Assembly: GCA_026398255.1 (NCBI GenBank) | Contig: JAPLTG010000031.1 | Coordinates: forward strand, 1-64,000 | Length of the DNA stretch: 64,000 nt | Direction: 5' to 3' | Source: Verrucomicrobiota bacterium | Lineage (GTDB): Bacteria; Verrucomicrobiota; Verrucomicrobiia; Chthoniobacterales; Terrimicrobiaceae | Part shown: piece by piece, positions 51,373 to 59,503 of the stretch | Layout of the letters: each line of letters starts with the position of its first letter | Position numbering within the stretch: the first letter of the stretch is position 1 | The notes under the pieces: model-generated | Seen by the model: only the letters and a program-made list of their open reading frames with translations | Database searches by the model: none | What the model was told of the DNA's origin: nothing | Translations under genes and position numbers: made by a program

Positions 51373-51875
51373 ACCCCGCCCAAACCCTCGCCCAATTCCT
51401 CCCGCGCATTCTCACCCCTTCGGAAATGCGCGCCGAGCGGGACCGTCTCCATGCCGAGGGCCGAACCCTTGTTTTCACCAACGGCTGCTTCGACATCCTC
51501 CACCGAGGCCACGCCGACTACCTCGCCTTCGCCCGCTCCCAAGGAGATGCCCTCGTTGTCGGACTCAACAGCGACGCCTCCGTCCGCCGCGCCAAAGGCC
51601 CAACCCGCCCCGTCAATCCCGAGCAAGACCGAGCCTATGTCCTCGGCTCCCTCCGCGCGGTGGATTTCGTGGTGATTTTTGAGGAGGACGAACCCCGCGA
51701 CCTTATCTCCCAAATCCTCCCCGATGTCCTGGTGAAGGGAAAAGACTGGGCGCACTATGTGAGTGGCCGCGACATCGTCGAGGCCAACGGCGGCCGCGTC
51801 GTCCTCGCTGAAATGGTCGAGGGCCGCTCCACCACCGCCACAATCGAGCGGATGCGGTCGTCGCAGCCTATATGA
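51369..51875 (+). CDS. rfaE2: D-glycero-beta-D-manno-heptose 1-phosphate adenylyltransferase
   Basis: A 168-residue cytidylyltransferase-fold enzyme. The nucleotide site is TNGCFDILHRGHADYL (HxGH), followed by VVGLNSDASVRRAKGPTRPV, PEQDRAYVLGSL and VLVKGKDWAHY. This is the separate C-terminal half of HldE: it makes ADP-heptose, the precursor of LPS inner core and also of TIFA-type signals. The kinase half (HldA/RfaE1) is not in the window. The start is GTG at 51369, overlapping the cyclase-like stop (GTGA). A chimeric copy of parts of this gene lies at 58431-58652. Confidence 0.9.
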   Translation: MNPAQTLAQFLPRILTPSEMRAERDRLHAEGRTLVFTNGCFDILHRGHADYLAFARSQGDALVVGLNSDASVRRAKGPTRPVNPEQDRAYVLGSLRAVDFVVIFEEDEPRDLISQILPDVLVKGKDWAHYVSGRDIVEANGGRVVLAEMVEGRSTTATIERMRSSQPI

Positions 51876-52010
51876 GACAGGGATTTTTTTCGTCTTCTAC
51901 GAAAAACTGGGGAACTGGGGTTAAGGAAATGCTTTTATCTTGAGAGGACGGATATTGCTTCCACATGCCAGATCGAAGGGCCGTAGCCGAAACCGTCGGC
52001 GGATGGGTGA

Positions 52011-53507
52011 TTATTTGCGCGTGCCGGGGTTCAGTTTTTGTTCGGTGAAGCGGGCGAGGCGCACGAAGGGCAGGCCGATGAGGAGGTAGAAGGTGGCGAC
52101 GAGAAGCCCCGCGCCGAAGTAGTCGAAGGTCTGCGTGGCGATCTGTTTGTAGGCTCCGGTGAGGTCGACCAGCGTGACCATCGAAACGAGGGAGGAATCT
52201 TTGAGGAGCGAGATGAAGTCGTTTGTCACAGGCGGCAGGACGAGGCGGAAGGATTGGGGGATGACCACATGGAAGAGGCCTTGGCGCTGGGTCATGCCGA
52301 GGGCGCGGGCGGCTTCCATCTGGCCTTTGGGGATGGCCAGCAGACCGGCTCGGTAATTTTCGGCTTCGTAGGCGGCGTAGTTGAGAGCAAGGCCGAGAAC
52401 GCCGGCCACAAAGGGCTCGAGCTTGATGCCGATATTCGGCAGTCCGTAAAAAAGGATCAGGAGCTGGATGAGGAGAGGCGTGCCGCGAATGAGTTCGATG
52501 TAAAGGGTGGCGATCCAGCGCAAGGGGAACGGCCCGTAGACCCGCATGATGGCTAGTGCGAAGCCGAGGAGAACGGCGCCGACCATTCCGAGAATGCTGA
52601 CTTCTATTGTGAGAAGCGAGGCTTGGAGCAGGAGCGGCCAGAAGCGCGCGTAGCCGATGATGCGGTTCAGCAGGGAGGGCTGCTCGGCGGTGGCGGCGAC
52701 AAAGGCCCGATACTCGGTGTCGGGCAGTGAGGGATCCTCGGGCTGGCCGAAGGTATCGGCGACCATGGCGGTCCACAGGCCCCAGCGCGAAAGGATGTCG
52801 CGCATCTCGCCGCTGGCGAGGACCCGGCCGAGGGCGGCATTCATTTCCTCGAGGAGGGCGGGGTTCGTCCTCGATAGGGCGATACCGTAGCTGATCTGGC
52901 CGAACGGCGGGCCGGTGAATTGCAGGTTCGGGTTGGCGAAGGCGTAGTATTTTGCGATCGGATAGTCGAGGAGCACACCGAACAGGCGGCCGTTCACGAC
53001 ATCGGCGTAGGCATTGACCTCCTCGTCGTAGGTTTTGACGATGACGCCCGGGATTTTCGAGAGCATGACGAACGAGGCGGTCTGGCTGAGCGTGCCGACC
53101 TGCTTGCCGGCGAGTTGGTCGAGGCTGGCCACACGAGGTGTGCCGCGCTTCACGACGAACTGCTCGTAGGTGACATAGTAGGGATTGGTGAAGCGGACTT
53201 CCTGGGACTTCTCGGGCGTGATCTCGATGCCGCAGATGACGCAATCGTAGAGACCGCGTGAGAGGCCCGGAATGAGGCCGTCCCAGTCATTCGGCACAAA
53301 AACGGGTTCGCGCCCCATCTCGCGGGCGATGGCTTGGATGATCTCCAGCTCAAAGCCGGTGAGTTTGTTGCCGGGACCGTAGAAGGCATACGGCGCATTG
53401 CTGTCGGTCGCCGCCGCCCAGCGCAGGGGCGGTTGGTCTGCGGCAAGCGCGAAAGGCGCGAACAGAATGGCCAGGGCGCAGAGCAAAAGCAGGGTGGTTT
53501 TTTTCAT
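52011..53507 (-). CDS. Amino-acid ABC transporter, substrate-binding protein fused to permease
   Basis: A 498-residue fusion. Signal peptide residues 1-22 (LLLLCALAILFAPFALA). Residues 25-265 are a family-3 substrate-binding domain (AATDSNAPYAFYGPG, GFELEIIQAIAREMG, GIEITPEKSQEVRFTNPYY). Residues 285-490 are a His/Glu/Gln-type inner membrane permease (LLQASLLTIEVSILGMVGA, ELIRGTPLLIQLLILFYGLP with the EAA-like loop). SBP-permease fusions are known in Gram-positives (GlnPQ) and a few others. The stop of the ATPase gene overlaps the start (ATGA), giving a complete importer. Confidence 0.92.
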   Translation of the reverse strand: MKKTTLLLLCALAILFAPFALAADQPPLRWAAATDSNAPYAFYGPGNKLTGFELEIIQAIAREMGREPVFVPNDWDGLIPGLSRGLYDCVICGIEITPEKSQEVRFTNPYYVTYEQFVVKRGTPRVASLDQLAGKQVGTLSQTASFVMLSKIPGVIVKTYDEEVNAYADVVNGRLFGVLLDYPIAKYYAFANPNLQFTGPPFGQISYGIALSRTNPALLEEMNAALGRVLASGEMRDILSRWGLWTAMVADTFGQPEDPSLPDTEYRAFVAATAEQPSLLNRIIGYARFWPLLLQASLLTIEVSILGMVGAVLLGFALAIMRVYGPFPLRWIATLYIELIRGTPLLIQLLILFYGLPNIGIKLEPFVAGVLGLALNYAAYEAENYRAGLLAIPKGQMEAARALGMTQRQGLFHVVIPQSFRLVLPPVTNDFISLLKDSSLVSMVTLVDLTGAYKQIATQTFDYFGAGLLVATFYLLIGLPFVRLARFTEQKLNPGTRK

Positions 53508-54274
53508 CAGTGGAACCTCCTGAGGAAGCGGCGGGTGCGTTCGTCCTTCGGGTTGTCGAAGATTTCGTCCTCGTCGGAAATCTCCACGATATGGCCGCCC
53601 TCCATGTAGATGATGTAGTCGCTGGCATCGCGCGCGAACCGCATCTCGTGGGTGACGACGATCTGCGTCATGCCCTCGGCATCGAGTGCTTTCATGACAT
53701 GCAGGACCTCATCGACCAGCTCGGGGTCGAGCGCGCTGGTCGGCTCGTCGTAGAGCATGACTTTTGGCTGCATGGCGAGAGCACGTGCAATGGCGGCGCG
53801 TTGTTGCTGGCCGCCGGAGAGGTTGGCGGGGTAGCGGTCGGCGTGAGCGCCGAGGCCGACTTTCTCGAGAAGCGTGCGGCCGGTTTTTTCGGCATCCTCG
53901 TGGGGAACGCCCCGGACGATGATCGGAGCCATCATGGTGTTCTCCAAAAGCGTGCGGTGGGGGAAAAGATTGAATTGCTGGAACACCATGCCGACGCGTT
54001 GGCGGAGGGCGTGGGCGGTCTTCTCGAAATCGGCATCCAGCTTTGCGCCGGGCTTTCTGGAAATGGTCGCCCCGGCCGCGGTGATGACGCCCGAATCCAA
54101 GGTCTCAAGCCCGTTGATGCATCGGAGCATCGTGCTTTTGCCGCATCCCGAGGGGCCGATGACCGAGACCAGATCGCCCTCCTCGATCGCGAAGCTCACG
54201 CCTTTGAGAATCGGCGTGTCATCGAAGCTTTTGTGCAAATCCTGAATCGAGACGAGTGGCGTGAAGGAATCCAT
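53507..54274 (-). CDS. Amino-acid ABC transporter ATP-binding protein (GlnQ-like)
   Basis: A 255-residue ATPase. Walker A GPSGCGKSTMLRCIN, Q-loop VFQQFNLFPHRT, signature LSGGQQQRAAIARAL and Walker B VMLYDEPTSALDPE are present; the switch region VTHEMRFARD follows. These give the polar amino-acid uptake subfamily. It is the first gene of the operon, followed by the SBP-permease fusion. Upstream (54285-54302) is a short palindrome that may be an operator. Confidence 0.95.
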   Translation of the reverse strand: MDSFTPLVSIQDLHKSFDDTPILKGVSFAIEEGDLVSVIGPSGCGKSTMLRCINGLETLDSGVITAAGATISRKPGAKLDADFEKTAHALRQRVGMVFQQFNLFPHRTLLENTMMAPIIVRGVPHEDAEKTGRTLLEKVGLGAHADRYPANLSGGQQQRAAIARALAMQPKVMLYDEPTSALDPELVDEVLHVMKALDAEGMTQIVVTHEMRFARDASDYIIYMEGGHIVEISDEDEIFDNPKDERTRRFLRRFH

Positions 54275-54284
54275 CTGTGAGTGG

Positions 54285-54302
54285 CTGTCCTAGGATGGAC
54301 AG
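54285..54302. promoter_or_regulatory. Short palindrome upstream of the amino-acid transporter operon
   Basis: CTGTCC-taggat-GGACAG, perfect 6-bp arms with a 6-base centre, lying 11 bases upstream of the ATPase start and between two divergent transporter genes. It could be an operator for either the ABC operon or the PiT gene. No PHO-box repeat was found here. Confidence 0.3.
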
Positions 54303-54411
54303 TGCTTGAAAACAAGGGCCGAAATGTGACCGATTTGTGCTGGGATACGCAGGGCGGGGATCGACGATTTTGTTACATCGAGTGGGTTGCCGGAACATCG
54401 CCACATAATGC

Positions 54412-55923
54412 ATGAAAGCTTACCTCATGACTCTGGCATCCACTTTCACCGATCCCACATTTCTAACCTATTTCCTCCTCGCTGTGGCGGTGGGGCTCGC
54501 GCTCGGTTTTGAGTTTGTGAACGGCTTCCACGATACGGCGAATGCGGTGGCGACCGTGATCTACACGAACACTCTCAAGCCCACGCCGGCTGTCGTTTGG
54601 TCGGGAATCTGGAATTTGATCGGGGTGCTTACCTCGTCCGGCGCGGTGGCGTTCGGTATTGTCGCGTTGTTGCCGGTCGAGCTGGTCTTGAATGTCGGCT
54701 CGGCAGCAGGGTTTGCGATGGTGTTTTCGCTGTTGGTCTCGGCGATCGTGTGGAATCTCGGCACCTGGTGGCTCGGGTTGCCGGCGTCGAGTTCGCACAC
54801 GCTCATCGGTTCGATCATCGGCGTGGGGGTGGCTAACGCGCTCATGGGGCCGACCCATGCGGTCACGGAAGGCGTGAACTGGGCGAAGGCACAGGAGGTC
54901 GGGATCGCCCTGCTGGTCTCGCCGCTGGTGGGTTTTTGCGCGGCCGCACTGCTTCTGATCGTCGCCCGCCTCGCTCTCAAGAAGCCCGAGCTTTTCAAGG
55001 CGCCGGAAGGCGGAAAGCCGCCACCAACATGGATTCGAGGGATTTTGATGCTCACCTGCACCGGCGTGAGTTTCGCGCACGGATCGAATGATGGCCAAAA
55101 AGGCATGGGCCTGATCGTGCTGATCCTTGTAGGAATCCTCCCCGGCACCTATGCGCTCAACATGGCGGCGAGCCGCGAGTCGGTCACAGGCCTTGCGAAG
55201 GAGACGGCCGAGATGTCCTCGGTGTTCGAGGCACAGGGCGGCGGGAAAATCCTGACTGGAAAGGACGCCAACGACACGCTCGCCACCTTTCTGAAGCCTC
55301 AAGAAAAACCTTCACCGGCCGTGTTCTCGGCGTTGGCCGGGATCTGCGATGACATTTCCAACAGGCTGCGCAGCGCGGAGGGCTTTCAAAGCCTCCCGGC
55401 CGCCGAGCGCGGGGATTTGCGCACCGACCTTTATCTTGTGTCGAAAACGCTCACGAAACTCGACAAGGCCGGAAAGCTCGACATCACGCCCGGCGTGCGG
55501 GAGCAGCAGCGCTCGCTCGCCCGCCACGCCGATTTGCTCACCAATCACATCCCCGACTGGGTAAAAATCTCCGTCGCCCTCGCCCTCGGGCTGGGAACGA
55601 TGATCGGCTACAAACGGATCGTCCGCACGGTCGGCGAGAAGATCGGCAAGAGCCACCTCACTTACGCGCAGGGCGCTTCGGCGGAACTTGTCGCGATGGG
55701 CACGATCATGATCGGCGACCATTTCGGCCTGCCCGTCAGCACCACGCATGTGCTCTCCTCGGGTGTCGCAGGAACGATGGCCGCAAACGGCTCGGGGGTC
55801 CAAGGAGACACGGTGCGGAACATCATTCTCGCCTGGGTGCTGACGCTTCCCGTGTGCATTTTCCTCGGCGCGCTGCTTTTCGCCGGCGCGCTGAATGTGA
55901 TCGCCCTCATCGGCATCGGGTAA
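54412..55923 (+). CDS. pit: PiT-family inorganic phosphate transporter
   Basis: A 503-residue polytopic protein with the duplicated family signature: GFEFVNGFHDTANAVATVIY near the N-terminus and DHFGLPVSTTHVLSSGVAG near the C-terminus, which carry the ion- and phosphate-binding sites. A large soluble insert (about residues 255-385) separates the two halves. It imports metal-phosphate or phosphate with protons or sodium. It lies nine bases before ppk2 on the same strand, so phosphate uptake and polyphosphate metabolism appear linked. Confidence 0.93.
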   Translation: MKAYLMTLASTFTDPTFLTYFLLAVAVGLALGFEFVNGFHDTANAVATVIYTNTLKPTPAVVWSGIWNLIGVLTSSGAVAFGIVALLPVELVLNVGSAAGFAMVFSLLVSAIVWNLGTWWLGLPASSSHTLIGSIIGVGVANALMGPTHAVTEGVNWAKAQEVGIALLVSPLVGFCAAALLLIVARLALKKPELFKAPEGGKPPPTWIRGILMLTCTGVSFAHGSNDGQKGMGLIVLILVGILPGTYALNMAASRESVTGLAKETAEMSSVFEAQGGGKILTGKDANDTLATFLKPQEKPSPAVFSALAGICDDISNRLRSAEGFQSLPAAERGDLRTDLYLVSKTLTKLDKAGKLDITPGVREQQRSLARHADLLTNHIPDWVKISVALALGLGTMIGYKRIVRTVGEKIGKSHLTYAQGASAELVAMGTIMIGDHFGLPVSTTHVLSSGVAGTMAANGSGVQGDTVRNIILAWVLTLPVCIFLGALLFAGALNVIALIGIG

Positions 55924-55932
55924 GATTTTAAA

Positions 55933-56826
55933 ATGAACACGATCGCACATTCCGAGATGGACGCGAAGATTCGCGCCGAGATTTTGGATAACCTGGACGA
56001 AGAACTGGAGCTTGAGATGGAAGAGACCAGCGGCCCGGGAGCTACTCCCGATGCGGGTTTTCGGGCGGTGTATTTCAAAGAGCTGTTCCGCATGCAGGCC
56101 GAGTTGGTGAAGTTGCAGGACTGGGTGGTGGCCAGCGGGAAGAAGATCGTGGTGTTGTTCGAGGGACGCGACGCGGCGGGCAAGGGCGGCGTGATCAAAC
56201 GAATCACCCAACGCCTGAATCCCCGGGTGTGCCGCGTGGCGGCGTTGCCCGCGCCGAACAACCGCGAGAAGACGCAGTGGTATTTCCAGCGTTATGTGGA
56301 GCACCTACCGGCGGCGGGGGAGATCGTTCTATTCGACCGCAGTTGGTATAATCGCGCCGGGGTTGAGCATGTGATGGGCTTTTGCTCGCCCGAGGAATAT
56401 GAGGCATTTTTTCGGGATGTGCCCGAGTTCGAGAAATTGATCATCCGCTCCGGAATCCAGCTCGTGAAATACTGGTTCTCGATTACCGACGCCGAGCAGG
56501 CCTTCCGCTTCAATGCGCGGATTGCGGACCCTTTGAAGCAATGGAAGCTGAGCCCGATGGATCTCGAGTCGAGATCGCGCTGGGAGGACTACACGCAGGC
56601 CAAAGAGGTGATGCTTTCGCGGACGAGCACCCCCGAGGCGCCATGGTGGGTGGTGAAGGCGGTGGACAAAAAGGGGGCGCGGTTGAATTGCATTCGCCAT
56701 CTGCTCTCGCTCGTGCCCTACGAAACTGTGCCGCACGATCCGGTGCTCCTCCCCGAGCGGGTTCACCATCCCGACTACCACCGCCACGATGTCCCGCCAG
56801 ACATGCTGGTGCCGGAATTTTATTGA
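55933..56826 (+). CDS. ppk2: Polyphosphate kinase 2
   Basis: A 297-residue P-loop kinase. Walker A FEGRDAAGKGGVIKRI, Walker B DRSWYNRAGVEHVMGF and the lid segment with YTQAKEVMLSRTSTPEAPW are typical of class I PPK2. It transfers phosphate between polyphosphate and ADP or GDP, usually making NTP from polyphosphate. The short acidic N-terminal region precedes the domain. Nine bases after pit; the porin gene follows 31 bases later. No ppk1 in the window. Confidence 0.93.
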   Translation: MNTIAHSEMDAKIRAEILDNLDEELELEMEETSGPGATPDAGFRAVYFKELFRMQAELVKLQDWVVASGKKIVVLFEGRDAAGKGGVIKRITQRLNPRVCRVAALPAPNNREKTQWYFQRYVEHLPAAGEIVLFDRSWYNRAGVEHVMGFCSPEEYEAFFRDVPEFEKLIIRSGIQLVKYWFSITDAEQAFRFNARIADPLKQWKLSPMDLESRSRWEDYTQAKEVMLSRTSTPEAPWWVVKAVDKKGARLNCIRHLLSLVPYETVPHDPVLLPERVHHPDYHRHDVPPDMLVPEFY

Positions 56827-56857
56827 GAAAAACCCACAAGAAAAAATTTCCTCAAAC

Positions 56858-58330
56858 ATGAACCTGAAGCACACAACCCTCGGGGTTCTTTTCACCTTAG
56901 CGGCCTGGTCGACCCACGCGGCAAACAGTTGGTGGCAATGGCATCCGGTGGTGGACCGCGGGTCCGGAAACTACCTCAGCGGCGCTGTGCTTTCCGGCAC
57001 AGCTGGAACGATTGGCGGGGTTCGCGAGCGGGCGCACGAACGGGATTTAAGCTTGCCGTGGAGCGACTGGTGGAACGGGAAATACATGCTCGGCGGGAGG
57101 GGGAATCCCTTGTTCGACGCGAGGCGGGCGGCGGGCGACCGGGGACTGACTTTCACCGGGTATTACCAAGGGGCTTTTTTCGGAGCGGTGGCGGCGCAGG
57201 GGGGATCGAAGGGATTCTGGGACGAGCAACTGACCTTTGGAGCGGACCTGGATTTCGGGAAGCTTCTCCAGGTCGAGCCGCTCGAGGGCGTGTCGGGCTT
57301 TGTTCTGGCGCGCTACCGTGACTCGTGGCCCGGCTCGAATCCGAACACCGTGGTCGAGGCGCAATCGATGTTCAACCCCTCGAACTGGCAGAGCGGAACC
57401 CAGGCCCGGCTTTTGGCGATGGGCTTGTATTTTGGCTCGGGAACGAGATTGGCGATGAAGGACATGGTGGTGATGCGGCTTGGCTGGCTGCAGCCGCAGC
57501 GGGATTTTGCAGACCAGCCGCTCTCGAAACTTTTCCTGAATAACGCGGTGAACAGCGCCAAGGGCATTGGCGGGAATATTCCGTTTTCCTCGAGTTTTTC
57601 GACCTGGGGCGGTGTCTTGAAGCTTCGGTTGCATGACACCGTGCAGTTCAACAATGGCCTCTACATGTCGTTCCCAAGCCCCACGGCATCGGCAAACCAC
57701 GGCCTGCAGTTCGAGGGAAGCCCCGGCAAAAACGGTTTGTTTTACATGAGCGAGGCGAGCTACATGCCGCTCGTAGGCGAGGCGAAACTGGCCGGCAAAT
57801 ACGCGTTCGGCGGCTACTACTATGGAACACCCGGCGGGCAGACGGTGACTTGGAACGTCAACACGGCACCGGGCCAATACGGGTTTTATTTTCAGGCCGA
57901 CCAGATGCTGTATCGTGAACCCGAGGCGGTCGTGGCAGGGGGCGGAAAGAACTTCAAAGAAGCAGAGCCTGCCAAAGAGCAGCAACTGCGCAAACAGGGG
58001 TTGAGCGCATTCAACTTGCTGACTTTCGCGCCAGGGTATGCGAAGGCGAACAACTTCCCGTTCTATTTTCAGAGCGGCTTGGTCTACACCGGCCTGTTCC
58101 CCTCGCGGGGCGAGGATTTGACGATGGCCTCGATCGGCTACGGTGCCTATCAGGGCGGCGTGGGTTCGGTGGAGAAAAGCTACACGGCGGTGCTCGAAGG
58201 CGGATACCGCTGGCAGCTGAACGGCTGGTCCTACGTGCAGCCGTTTGCGCAATATTTCGTGAGGCCGAATGGAACTTCTCAGGTCCAAAACGCGACGGTG
58301 CTGGGCTTTCTGGCGGGCTTGGTTTTGTAG
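56858..58330 (+). CDS. OprB-type carbohydrate-selective porin
   Basis: A 490-residue outer-membrane protein (ATG at 56858 with signal peptide MNLKHTTLGVLFTLAAWSTHA). After the leader, residues are rich in alternating aromatic/Gly beta-strand patterns, and the protein ends VQNATVLGFLAGLVL, an outer-membrane-type end. The pattern LTFTGYYQGAFFGAVAAQGG and YVQPFAQYFVRPNG fits the OprB family of carbohydrate porins. It is third on the strand after pit and ppk2; a role as nutrient entry pore is inferred. The chimeric fragment follows after one base. Confidence 0.82.
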   Translation: MNLKHTTLGVLFTLAAWSTHAANSWWQWHPVVDRGSGNYLSGAVLSGTAGTIGGVRERAHERDLSLPWSDWWNGKYMLGGRGNPLFDARRAAGDRGLTFTGYYQGAFFGAVAAQGGSKGFWDEQLTFGADLDFGKLLQVEPLEGVSGFVLARYRDSWPGSNPNTVVEAQSMFNPSNWQSGTQARLLAMGLYFGSGTRLAMKDMVVMRLGWLQPQRDFADQPLSKLFLNNAVNSAKGIGGNIPFSSSFSTWGGVLKLRLHDTVQFNNGLYMSFPSPTASANHGLQFEGSPGKNGLFYMSEASYMPLVGEAKLAGKYAFGGYYYGTPGGQTVTWNVNTAPGQYGFYFQADQMLYREPEAVVAGGGKNFKEAEPAKEQQLRKQGLSAFNLLTFAPGYAKANNFPFYFQSGLVYTGLFPSRGEDLTMASIGYGAYQGGVGSVEKSYTAVLEGGYRWQLNGWSYVQPFAQYFVRPNGTSQVQNATVLGFLAGLVL

Positions 58331-58331
58331 G

Positions 58332-58661
58332 CTCAGCTCCTCCGGTTCCTATTACAGAGCCCGGATTTTGATTGGCCCCGATGCCTACAGCTCAGTGGCG
58401 GAGTTACTCGAAGTTCGCCCGATTGAAATTCTCAACAGCGATGCCTCTGTCCGCCGAGCCAAAGGCTCAACCTGACCTGTCAATCCGGAGCAAGACCTCA
58501 TTTCTCAAATCCTCCCCGATGTCCTGGTGAAGGTTAAAGACTGGGCGCATTATTTGAGTGGCCGCGACATCGTCGAAGCCAACGGGGGCCGCGTCGTCCT
58601 CGCCAAAATGGTCGAAGGCCGCTCCACCATCGCCACGATCGAGCGAATGCGGGGCGGGTAG
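58332..58661 (+). pseudogene. Chimeric cyclase/heptose-adenylyltransferase fragment
   Basis: Three blocks match other parts of this window in the same order. 58332-58434 matches 50989-51091 (cyclase-like domain). 58431-58497 matches 51564-51630, and 58494-58652 matches 51699-51857 (both rfaE2). The missing parts are about 475 and 72 bases. Joins fall at shared short words (ctcaa and gacc). The blocks read in one frame: RARILIGPDAYSSVAELLEV, then SDASVRRAKGST, a TGA at 58473-58475, then PVNPEQDLISQILPD and on to a stop at 58659-58661. Many differences are third-position changes. No start codon or signal peptide belongs to it. Most likely a decayed remnant of a partial duplicate. Confidence 0.85.
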
Positions 58662-58664
58662 CCC

Positions 58665-59402
58665 CTACATCCGCCGCTCGAACCAATCCTCCGGGGGGAG
58701 GGGGGGCGGTTGGCGCTCCAAATCCTCTCGGTAGTTGGCGAAGCGGATTTCGTCCTGAGCGCCGTTGAAGACAAAGATTGCGATCAGCATGAGCATGAAG
58801 TTCCCTTGCAGAAATCCCCCCACGCAAAATGCCCCCGCCAAAACCTGCCCGGTCCGACCCGCGATCCGCGTGGCTTTTGTCCAACGAATCTTCATCGCCA
58901 AGAGGGATCGAAAAACTCGTCCGCCATCCATCGGGAAGGCCGGAATCATGTTGAAGACGACCAATCCCAGATTCACCAAAAGCAAATTGTGCAGGATCTC
59001 TCGAGTCTCGCCGGCGGGTCCGCTGAAAAGACCGCCTGTCAGCCACAAGACGGGAGCCAGCACCGCCGCGATGACGACATTCACTGCCGGTCCGGCCACG
59101 GCGATGACGAATTCCTCCTTGGGTTTGTCCGGAACCGCCAGCATCCGCGCCACCCCGCCGATGGGCAGGAGAGTAATGTCTGGCGTTGGCACCCCGTAAT
59201 GCCGGCCCGCGAGAGCGTGGCCGAACTCATGGAGAAGCACGCAGATGAAAAGCAGGAAAATAAACAACACCGCCCGAACGGCTTCAGTGGACCCACCAGC
59301 TTGCCAAGCCACCCATCCAAAATACAGCGGGAGCAACAGGAATGTGATGTGAATCCGCACATCGATCCCCGCGATCCGCGCGATGCGATACGACCATTTC
59401 AT
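58665..59402 (-). CDS. Site-2 protease-like M50 intramembrane metallopeptidase
   Basis: A 245-residue polytopic zinc protease. The zinc motif HEFGH (residues 58-62, VLLHEFGHALAGRHYG) and the third-ligand segment NMIPAFPMDGGRVFR are present, plus six hydrophobic segments. No CBS domain and no PDZ domain, so a minimal SpoIVFB-type form. Such proteases cleave membrane-bound factors in regulated proteolysis. The substrate is not evident from neighbours. It is divergent from serA, with about 100 bases between the starts. Confidence 0.9.
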   Translation of the reverse strand: MKWSYRIARIAGIDVRIHITFLLLPLYFGWVAWQAGGSTEAVRAVLFIFLLFICVLLHEFGHALAGRHYGVPTPDITLLPIGGVARMLAVPDKPKEEFVIAVAGPAVNVVIAAVLAPVLWLTGGLFSGPAGETREILHNLLLVNLGLVVFNMIPAFPMDGGRVFRSLLAMKIRWTKATRIAGRTGQVLAGAFCVGGFLQGNFMLMLIAIFVFNGAQDEIRFANYREDLERQPPPLPPEDWFERRM

Positions 59403-59503
59403 AAAAATTGTTTTCCGTAGGCCGCCGTTCGCCCTAAATGGAAGCCTCGGCAGCCACCAAACCCTGCCACTTTTTTAACAAACCGCACCATCTCATTCCG
59501 AAA

